NCBI GenBank assembly: GCA_963577065.1
Contig: CAUYXJ010000036.1
Location: forward strand, 1 to 28,160
DNA length: 28,160 nt
Direction: 5' to 3'
Source: CAUYXJ01 sp963577065
Lineage (GTDB): Bacteria; Chloroflexota; Dehalococcoidia; Tepidiformales; Tepidiformaceae
Within the stretch, counting starts at the first letter, position 1. Every line of letters starts with the position of its first letter. A program made the position numbers and the translations under genes. The notes beneath the pieces were generated by a model. The model was not told the origin of the DNA, searched no databases, and saw only the letters and a list, made by a program, of their open reading frames with translations. Shown here piece after piece: positions 23,450-28,160 of this stretch.

Positions 23450-25735
23450 GTGGGCGCCAGACGCAACCGGCCCCCCAAAACCCCGCGAGGCATGAGGTCG
23501 CTGGGTCTACTGGCGGCGGCGCTCGTGCTCCTCTGGTGCGGTGCTTGTGGCGGCGGTGATCGGCCCGCGCGCACGCCGGTCAGGCTCGCGCCAACGGTCG
23601 TGCCCACCGAGACACCGCAGGGCGCGCCGACGCCGGTGGTTGAGGTGCGAGGGCCGCTCGCCGCAACATTGGCTGAGGCAGATGCGCTCTTGCGGGCGGG
23701 GCAGTACGCGGAGGCGGCCGCCGGCTTCGCGAACGTTGCGGCCGGATCCACTGAGCCCGCGATCGGCTCGCGGGCGCGCCTCGGCCAGGCGATCGCCGCC
23801 TACGAGGCGGGCGACGCCGAGGTGGCGGTGCGGCTCCTGCGGTTGGCCCTGGATGCGGCGCCGCCGGACTCGCTGGAGCAGGCTCGGGCCGTCTACCTCC
23901 TGGGCGTGCGCTTGAACGAATCAGGGGCGTTCGCGGAGGCCGCAGGGGTGCTCGCACCCCACGCCGTCGCGCCCGGGGGTGGCGCGCTCGATCCCTACAT
24001 CGCTGCTGAGTACGCGAGCGCGCTGGCGGCCAGTGGCGACGCGGCTGGAGCCGCCGAAGCGTGGGACGAATTGCTCGCGAACGAAGCGACGGGCGACCAC
24101 CTGCGGGCCACGATTCTCCGGGAGCGTGGCGACCATGCGCGCGCCCTCGGCGACCTGGCCGCGGCGGCGGCCTCGCTCGGGGAGCTCGTGGCGCTCACGC
24201 GCGATCATCGCGCCCGGTACGAACTCGCGGGACTTGCCTTCACCCTCGGCGACAGCGCCACGTTCGCCGAGCAGTTGCGACTGGTCATCGCTGAGCGCCC
24301 GTCAACGCGGGAGGCGGTGCTTGCGATTGGGGACCTGCGCACCGCCGGCTTCGCTGTCGACGCGGGGGAAGAGGGGTACGTGCTCTACCGGCACCGAGCG
24401 TACGCCGAGGCGCGTTCCGTCCTCGGTGTGGCGGCGGCAGAGCCGGGACTGACCGAGGCCGATCGAGCCTTCCGGACCTACTACCTCGCGGCGGCCCACG
24501 ATGACGCCGGTCTCTACGTGGAAGCGGTGCCGTTGTACGACTCAGTGGTGGCGCTCGAGGGGGGCGGTGTCTACCGGCACCGGGCACGGTACTGGGCGGC
24601 ACGCTCCCTCGAGGGCGCTGGCGATCATGCTGCTGCCGCCCTTCGCTACGACGAGCTCTACGCCGCGGTGCCCGCGGGCGAGTTCACGGAGGAGGCGGGT
24701 TTCCGCGGTGGCTTCGTCCGGTTCCGCACGGGCGACTCGGCTGGTGCGGTCGCGGCCTGGGCGGTCCTCCCCGCTGCCGAGGCGCGCACGCTGTACTGGC
24801 TGGGGCGGGCCCAGGAGCAGCTCGGCGATGGGTTGGGTGCGCGCGCGTCCTTCGAAGCGGCCGTTGCCCAGGAGGCGCGCTCCTTCTACGGCGTGCAGGC
24901 GAATCGCGCGCTCGGTGGCGTCGTCACGACCGACGGGCTCTACCGCCCGCTGGTGGCGCCCGCCTCGCCCGATTGGGAGGCAATCGAGGCCTGGGTCGCG
25001 GAGCTCGCCGTTGGCGAACCCCCGACCGTGATCGCACCCGAGGTGGCGGAGTTGGCGGCGGTGGGGCTGCGGGGGGCGGCCGGCGATGTTCTCAGGCTGG
25101 CTCTCGTGGGGGTCGACGACCCGTGGGCGTTGCTTGCGCTCGCACGGGTCGCTTACGAAGTGGCCCTGCCGAACGAGGTCGTACGGATCGCGTTCCGGCT
25201 CCAGCTGAGACTAGGTATCGCTACGAGCCAGCTGCCCGAGTCCGTGGCGGTGCTCAGGTACCCGCTCGATTATGTCGTGTTACTGGAGAGGGAGGGCCGG
25301 GAGCGGGGCGTCGACCCTCTGCTGCTCGCGGCGCTCGTGTTGCAGGAAAGCCTCTGGGATGCCGAGGCCGTCTCGATTGCGGGGGCACTGGGGCTGACCC
25401 AGGTGATTCCCGAGACGGCCGCGGGGATCGCCGCTGCCCTGGGCCGGCCGGACTTCGAGACTGGCGATCTCTTCCGGCCGGCGGTCGCGCTGGAGTTCGG
25501 CGCGTACTACGTGGCGGGACAGATGGGGAGGTTCGGCGATGTCCACCTGGCGCTGGCGGCCTACAACGGGGGGCCGTCGAACGTCGTGCGGTGGGCTGCG
25601 GTCGCGGCGTGGCCGCCAGCCGAGTTCGTGGAAGCGATCGAGTTCCCAGAGACGAGAGGTTATGTCGAGGCGGTGATTGGGCACTACGCGGCGTACCAGG
25701 CTCTGTACGGCTCCGCAGGGCAGGCTGGCCGCTAG
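23450..25735 (+). CDS. Soluble lytic transglycosylase-type lipoprotein (SLT domain)
   Basis: The 761-residue protein is read from GTG 23450, 7 nt after TAGCAT; ATG 23492 is the alternative start. The signal peptide ends at a lipobox-like LLWCGAC (Cys33), then a Pro/Thr linker. From about residue 65 to 600 there are helical, TPR-like repeats (AGQYAEAAAGFANVA, AGDHAAAALRYDELYAA, LGDGLGARASFEAAVAQEAR), as in the superhelical U domain of Slt70. The C-terminal SLT domain (about 618-745) has the catalytic Glu633 in LQESLWDAEA, then GALGLTQVIPETA and LALAAYNGGPSNV. It cleaves glycan strands of peptidoglycan to 1,6-anhydro products. It diverges from alr and precedes rpmH, whose promoter region starts at its stop. 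Confidence 0.93.
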   Translation: MGARRNRPPKTPRGMRSLGLLAAALVLLWCGACGGGDRPARTPVRLAPTVVPTETPQGAPTPVVEVRGPLAATLAEADALLRAGQYAEAAAGFANVAAGSTEPAIGSRARLGQAIAAYEAGDAEVAVRLLRLALDAAPPDSLEQARAVYLLGVRLNESGAFAEAAGVLAPHAVAPGGGALDPYIAAEYASALAASGDAAGAAEAWDELLANEATGDHLRATILRERGDHARALGDLAAAAASLGELVALTRDHRARYELAGLAFTLGDSATFAEQLRLVIAERPSTREAVLAIGDLRTAGFAVDAGEEGYVLYRHRAYAEARSVLGVAAAEPGLTEADRAFRTYYLAAAHDDAGLYVEAVPLYDSVVALEGGGVYRHRARYWAARSLEGAGDHAAAALRYDELYAAVPAGEFTEEAGFRGGFVRFRTGDSAGAVAAWAVLPAAEARTLYWLGRAQEQLGDGLGARASFEAAVAQEARSFYGVQANRALGGVVTTDGLYRPLVAPASPDWEAIEAWVAELAVGEPPTVIAPEVAELAAVGLRGAAGDVLRLALVGVDDPWALLALARVAYEVALPNEVVRIAFRLQLRLGIATSQLPESVAVLRYPLDYVVLLEREGRERGVDPLLLAALVLQESLWDAEAVSIAGALGLTQVIPETAAGIAAALGRPDFETGDLFRPAVALEFGAYYVAGQMGRFGDVHLALAAYNGGPSNVVRWAAVAAWPPAEFVEAIEFPETRGYVEAVIGHYAAYQALYGSAGQAGR

Positions 25736-25748
25736 CGTTCTGACGTCG

Positions 25749-25768
25749 TAGCGTGACGGAGCGAGGAG
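25749..25768 (+). promoter_or_regulatory. -10 candidate and ribosome-binding site of rpmH
   Basis: TAGCGT (25749-25754) and AGGAG (25764-25768), the latter 6 nt before GTG 25775. A second TAGCGT lies at 25733-25738 over the stop codon of the previous gene. Confidence 0.4.
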
Positions 25769-25774
25769 CGAGCC

Positions 25775-25918
25775 GTGTCCCCCAAGCGAACCTACCAGCC
25801 TCACCGGCGGCCCCGTCTGCGGGTGCATGGGTTCCGCCGTCGGATGATGTCACGGGGCGGGCGAGCCGTCTTGAAGTCGCGACGCCTGAAGGGGCGAAGG
25901 CGGCTCGCTGTTACCTAG
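25775..25918 (+). CDS. rpmH: 50S ribosomal protein L34
   Basis: A 47-residue, highly basic protein beginning SPKRTYQPHRRPRLRVHGFR and ending LKGRRRLAVT, the universal L34 pattern including RMMSRGGRAVLKSRRLKGR. It is too short for most open-frame scans. GTG 25775 has AGGAG 6 nt upstream. It is followed after 13 nt by rnpA, the almost invariant bacterial order near the replication origin. The KRTYQP start and the final RRRL motif leave no doubt. Confidence 0.97.
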   Translation: MSPKRTYQPHRRPRLRVHGFRRRMMSRGGRAVLKSRRLKGRRRLAVT

Positions 25919-25931
25919 CTAGGCGCCGCTG

Positions 25932-26270
25932 GTGGAGCACCTCCGCCGCCGCGCGGATTTCGAGCTCGTTTTCGCAGAGGGACGGTCGGTTTCGGGCTCC
26001 GCTGTCGCCCTCCGCGTCCGCTCACGAAGTGAGGGGCCGACGCGCGTCGGGATTACCGCAGGGAAGCGCCTCGACCGGCGCGCTGTTGTGCGCAACCGGA
26101 TCCGCAGGCGGCTCCGAGAAGCGTTGCGGCTCCTGCCGGTGGGCGCGGGCTACGACGTTGTGGTGCTGGCGCGACCGCGAAGCCTCTCGCTCGACTCGAG
26201 GCAGCTGCGAGCAGCGTTGCAGGATGTATTCGAGCGTGCGGGTCTTATGGCTGGAGACGCCGAGCCGTGA
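25932..26270 (+). CDS. rnpA: Ribonuclease P protein component
   Basis: A 112-residue basic protein from GTG 25932. It contains the RnpA landmarks LRRRADFELVFAEGRSVSG near the N-terminus, RVGITAGKRLDRRAVVRNR and the RNR-type signature RNRIRRRLREALR, which contacts the RNase P RNA and pre-tRNA leader. The length is normal. It supports 5' maturation of tRNAs together with the RNase P RNA, which is not in this window. Its stop overlaps the yidD start as GTGA, so yidD is translationally coupled. Confidence 0.96.
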   Translation: MEHLRRRADFELVFAEGRSVSGSAVALRVRSRSEGPTRVGITAGKRLDRRAVVRNRIRRRLREALRLLPVGAGYDVVVLARPRSLSLDSRQLRAALQDVFERAGLMAGDAEP

Positions 26271-26503
26271 GCTGGCTCCTGATTGGGCTGGTGCGGTTCT
26301 ATCGGATGACGTTCGCGCTGCTATTCCGGGGTAGCTGTCGGTTTGAGCCGAGTTGTTCACGGTATGCGGAGGAGGCCCTGCGACGCCATGGGTCGTTGCG
26401 GGGTTCGTGGCTGACGTTTCGGCGGCTCACGCGCTGCCGGCCGGGCGGCGGGGTTGGCTACGACCCGGTGCCGGAGATGGAGCACGAGGACCCGCGCGGC
26501 TAG
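26267..26503 (+). CDS. yidD: Membrane protein insertion efficiency factor YidD (copy 1, ancestral position)
   Basis: A 78-residue YidD from GTG 26267, coupled to rnpA. The N-terminal amphipathic helix LLIGLVRFYRMTFALLFRG leads to the family core CRFEPSCSRYAEEALRRHG, then GSWLTFRRLTRCRPGGGVGY and the closing DPVP. The three conserved Cys are present. YidD is a small inner-membrane-associated protein that assists YidC and Sec in membrane protein insertion. This copy holds the usual rpmH-rnpA-yidD place and has the longest N-terminus, so it is the likely parent of the following copies. Confidence 0.95.
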   Translation: MSWLLIGLVRFYRMTFALLFRGSCRFEPSCSRYAEEALRRHGSLRGSWLTFRRLTRCRPGGGVGYDPVPEMEHEDPRG

Positions 26504-26530
26504 CCTGGGCTGGCAGGCCGGCGACGGCTT

Positions 26531-26743
26531 GTGCGCTTCTACCGGATGACGCTGGCGCTGGTATGGCGGGGTACCTGCCGGTTTGAGCCGAGTTGTTCAC
26601 GGTATGCGGAGGAGGCCCTGCGACGCCGCGGCGCATTGCGGGGCTCCTGGCTGACGTTTCGGCGGCTCACGCGCTGCCGGCCGGGGGGCGGGCTTGGCTA
26701 CGACCCGGTGCCGGGGACGGAGCACGAGGACCCGAGCGGCTAG
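26531..26743 (+). CDS. YidD paralogue (copy 2)
   Basis: A 70-residue frame from GTG 26531 keeps the entire YidD core: CRFEPSCSRYAEEALRRRG, GSWLTFRRLTRCRPGGGLGY, DPVP and the tail GTEHEDPSG. It lacks the first eight residues of copy 1, and no ribosome-binding site is visible, so translation would depend on read-through coupling from the 27-nt gap after copy 1. Substitutions concentrate at the N-terminal helix (MTLALVWRGT against MTFALLFRGS). An intact frame with conserved motifs suggests either recent origin or retained function. Confidence 0.7.
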   Translation: MRFYRMTLALVWRGTCRFEPSCSRYAEEALRRRGALRGSWLTFRRLTRCRPGGGLGYDPVPGTEHEDPSG

Positions 26744-26763
26744 CCTGCGCTGCTCACCGCGGC

Positions 26764-26863
26764 GCTCGTGGCTGACGTTCCGGCGGCTCACGCGCTGCCG
26801 GCCGGGGGGCGGGCTTGGCTACGACCCGGTGCGGGGACGGAGGACGAGGACCCGAGCGGCTAG
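26764..26863 (+). pseudogene. YidD half copy (copy 3), N-terminal half deleted
   Basis: Only the C-terminal half of the unit is present (SWLTFRRLTRCRPGGGLGYD). A one-base loss at GTGCGGGGACGG (GTGCCGGGGACGG in copy 2) shifts the tail out of frame. No start exists and the CRFEPSCS core is gone, so it cannot make YidD. It records a deletion of about 115 bp within the array. Confidence 0.85.
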
Positions 26864-26890
26864 CCTGCGCTGGCGGCGCGGCGACGGCTC

Positions 26891-27103
26891 GTGCCGTTCT
26901 ACCGGGTGACGTTCGCGCTGCTATTCCGGGGTACCTGCCGGTTTGAGCCGAGTTGTTCACGGTACGCGGAGGAGGCCCCGCGACGCCATGGCTCGTTGCG
27001 GGGCTCGTGGCTGACGTCTCGGAGGCTCACGCGCTGCCGCCCGGGCGTCGGCCTTGGCTACGACGCGGTGCCGGGGACGGAGCACGAGGACCCGAGCGGC
27101 TAG
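26891..27103 (+). CDS. YidD paralogue (copy 4), partly degraded motifs
   Basis: A 70-residue frame from GTG 26891. CRFEPSCSRYAEEA is intact, and the N-terminal helix (VTFALLFRG) is closer to copy 1 than copy 2 is. Three changes hit conserved places: AEEAL becomes AEEAP, SWLTF becomes SWLTS and DPVP becomes DAVP. The frame is open, but these changes and the lack of a ribosome-binding site suggest it is drifting toward a pseudogene. A functional variant cannot be excluded. Confidence 0.6.
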   Translation: MPFYRVTFALLFRGTCRFEPSCSRYAEEAPRRHGSLRGSWLTSRRLTRCRPGVGLGYDAVPGTEHEDPSG

Positions 27104-27273
27104 CCCGCGCTGGCGGCGCGGCGACGGCTCGTGCCGGGGCGCCAGTGGGGCAGCCTGCTACCTAGCGCGATGGGGGCGAGGGGGAGCGCTCCCCACGCCA
27201 GCCGGCGGCGAGGAACCGCCACGGCTCGTGCGGATCCCGTTGGGCCCACTCGCGTACTCCCTCGGCCGGAGCG

Positions 27274-27307
27274 ACGGGCTGTGCGGGCGGGGACACGCCC
27301 AGCCCGT
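27274..27307. repeat. Imperfect hairpin upstream of the parS cluster
   Basis: ACGGGCTG (27274-27281) pairs with CAGCCCGT (27300-27307), with additional GGCG/CGCC pairing possible inside the 18-nt loop. It could mark the end of the rpmH-rnpA-yidD transcript. There is no T-tract. Confidence 0.35.
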
Positions 27308-27321
27308 GAGGCATGCCGGCG

Positions 27322-27337
27322 CGTTTGACGTGAAGCT
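27322..27337. other. Degenerate parS-like site
   Basis: The 14-nt core GTTTGACGTGAAGC (27323-27336) matches the palindrome GTTTCACGTGAAAC at 12 of 14 positions. Its distance to the next perfect site (81 bp) equals the spacing of the two perfect sites (83 bp) to within 2 bp. Confidence 0.4.
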
Positions 27338-27402
27338 AGGACGCAGGGCCGCGCTTCGCCGCAGGGCTAGAGTCGGAAGCTGGCGGCTGAGCGCAGCCCG
27401 AA

Positions 27403-27418
27403 CGTTTCACGTGAAACG
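27403..27418. promoter_or_regulatory. parS centromere-like site 1 (ParB/Spo0J binding)
   Basis: The perfect palindrome CGTTTCACGTGAAACG contains the core GTTTCACGTGAAAC of the bacterial parS consensus (TGTTTCACGTGAAACA), differing only at the two outermost bases. ParB binds such sites near the origin, spreads on DNA and loads SMC for chromosome segregation. Confidence 0.88.
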
Positions 27419-27485
27419 CGTGCCCTGGGAGGGCGCGGTGGGGGGCACGAACCCGGGCTGCCACACAGGAACTGGGGCCGGGGAA

Positions 27486-27501
27486 CGTTTCACGTGAAAC
27501 G
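27486..27501. promoter_or_regulatory. parS centromere-like site 2 (ParB/Spo0J binding)
   Basis: The same 16-bp palindrome as at 27403, in a shared 20-bp context (GAACGTTTCACGTGAAACGC). The two sites are 83 bp apart start to start. Confidence 0.88.
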
Positions 27502-27616
27502 CCCCGTTGTCGCCCTGGGGCCCGCCAATCGCCCGCCCCCGCGGACGCCGACCGCGCCGCGCTGTCTCGAAGATGCTGCCTGCGCGCTCGTCGCTTCCCT
27601 GGGCCGAGGTTGCTGC

Positions 27617-27622
27617 TACGAT
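27617..27622 (+). promoter_or_regulatory. Probable -10 element of the terminal lipoprotein gene
   Basis: TACGAT followed by 7 nt (ACCTGTA) and GTG 27630; the same hexamer as in front of the ClC gene. It indicates a leaderless transcript and decides the start. Confidence 0.45.
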
Positions 27623-27629
27623 ACCTGTA

Positions 27630-28160
27630 GTGCGTCCTGCACAGCGCTTCGCGCTCCTCGTTTTGGCGACGGCGTTCCTGTCGACCGCCTGCGCTGGCTT
27701 CTCCTCGCCGCGAGGATGGGCCCCGCCGCTCGTTGAGTCTGATCTCGCCTATCTGTTCCTTGATCGCGATGAGCTCACCGCTGTCCGTCTCGATGACTTC
27801 GGTGGCGAGGCGCTCTGGACCTTCCCCGACGGCGATCTCGAAGCGGAGAAGGATATCGACCTCGAGGCGGTCTACGGCCCGCCGTTGTTCCTCGGCGATC
27901 TCATCATCCTGACGGGGTTCTCGGGCGAAATCGTCGCGATTACGCAGGAGGGCCGCTTCTCGCCGGAGAGCGGCAGCTGGCGCCAGGACGATATCAAGGG
28001 GAATATCGTCGGTGGCGGGGTGCTCGCGGGAGAGCGCCTCATCTTCGGGACCACGACAGAGCGCCTCTACGTCCGCAGCACCGCTGGCGGCGGCTCGGTG
28101 CCGTTCTGGCCGCGCGATGGCCGGCGGCTCGACGGCAAGATCTGGGCCGCGCCCGTGGTC
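27630..28160 (+). CDS. Lipoprotein with PQQ-like beta-propeller sequence, cut by window edge
   Basis: GTG 27630 opens a frame that runs through the end of the window (177 codons). The signal peptide MRPAQRFALLVLATAFLSTA ends at a lipobox Cys (STAC, Cys21). The mature part shows repeating strand-turn pattern with Gly-rich blade-like units: ALWTFPDGD, YGPPLFLGDLIILTGFSGEI, GGGVLAGERLIFGTT, LDGKIWAAPVV. Alternating 'display' strands and WTF/IWA-type turns resemble PQQ-like (BamB-type) propellers. In other Chloroflexota a propeller lipoprotein next to yidD and yidC would fit a role in membrane protein biogenesis; that is inference. The downstream gene is not visible. Confidence 0.8.
   Translation, partial: MRPAQRFALLVLATAFLSTACAGFSSPRGWAPPLVESDLAYLFLDRDELTAVRLDDFGGEALWTFPDGDLEAEKDIDLEAVYGPPLFLGDLIILTGFSGEIVAITQEGRFSPESGSWRQDDIKGNIVGGGVLAGERLIFGTTTERLYVRSTAGGGSVPFWPRDGRRLDGKIWAAPVV

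Larger units (their letters stand above)
26291..27136 (+). repeat. Tandem yidD array, 240-bp period
   Basis: Units start at 26291, 26531 and 26891, with a half unit from 26764 between the second and the last. A remnant after the last unit (27104-27136) repeats the inter-unit linker plus the first six bases of the next copy. Units 1 and 2 are exactly 240 bp apart. Unit 2 and the last full unit are 360 bp apart because of the half unit. By hand count the coding parts of unit 2 and the last unit agree at about 90% of 213 positions. The linker TAGCCTGCGCTGGCGGCG is also shared. Confidence 0.95.
27137..27629. other. Non-coding origin-proximal region carrying parS-type sites
   Basis: About 490 bp between the yidD array and the lipoprotein gene. 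Short frames on both strands lack family resemblance and promoters. The region holds one 8-bp inverted repeat, two perfect parS-type palindromes and one degenerate one. No DnaA-box consensus (TTATCCACA) and no AT-rich unwinding element was seen, so oriC itself is probably outside. Confidence 0.6.

Noticed and set aside
23443..23751. Further N-terminal extension of alanine racemase
   Set aside because: It overlaps the divergent transglycosylase coding sequence and reads as low-complexity antisense sequence.
27137..27629. oriC
   Set aside because: The neighbourhood suggests it, but I found no DnaA-box consensus cluster and no AT-rich segment here.
27494..27736. 80-codon open frame starting inside the second parS site
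   Set aside because: No family resemblance; it overlaps the lipoprotein start in another frame. Its ATG-like start is just part of the palindrome.

Overview
The window is GC-rich, gene-dense and entirely chromosomal in character. Several features suggest a Chloroflexota bacterium, possibly Dehalococcoidia-like: lipoproteins and secreted proteins with Thr/Pro/Ala 'TATATP' linkers, many GTG starts, frequent leaderless-looking starts, and a housekeeping rather than mobile gene set. This placement is inference from style and content; there is no rRNA to settle it. No phage, transposase or CRISPR array is visible.

Layout. 1-3.4 kb: the N-terminal part of a secreted blue-copper protein runs off the left edge (minus strand). 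It diverges from a ClC chloride channel whose reading frame breaks in a run of nine G, followed by an overlapping CBS/TrkA-C gene. A degenerate tandem repeat lies between that gene and a convergent DUF2007-like gene. 3.4-5.3 kb: an unknown protein, an SCP2-like protein and a rhomboid protease. 5.3-14 kb: an ABC export system with one very large FtsX/MacB-type permease and two ATPases on the minus strand, and a paralogous large permease diverging on the plus strand. One ATPase carries an AbrB-like C-terminal hairpin domain. 14-17.3 kb: a one-TM protein and an SDR dehydrogenase (minus), a duplicated-domain lipoprotein (plus) and DUF3052 (minus). 17.4 kb: tRNA-Pro(CGG). 17.6-20.1 kb: DUF302, larC and larB (nickel-pincer cofactor synthesis). 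20.1-22.2 kb: M23 peptidase lipoprotein, an unknown protein and a methyltransferase in one overlapping operon. 22.2-25.7 kb: alanine racemase (minus) divergent from a lytic transglycosylase lipoprotein.

25.7-28.2 kb is origin-proximal in character: rpmH, rnpA and yidD in the classical order. The yidD gene has been tandemly amplified with a 240-bp period into two more full-length copies, one half copy and a terminal remnant. About 270 bp further on are two perfect parS-type palindromes and a third degenerate one, all spaced 81-83 bp apart. The window ends inside a lipoprotein with beta-propeller-like sequence.

Functional themes are cell-wall turnover and synthesis (Alr, Slt, M23), envelope export (the ABC system), membrane protein insertion (YidD) and chromosome segregation (parS). 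The most unusual items are the yidD array, the phased parS cluster, the AbrB-tailed ABC ATPase, and a recurring TANNNT hexamer 6-8 nt upstream of many start codons, which implies widespread leaderless transcription.
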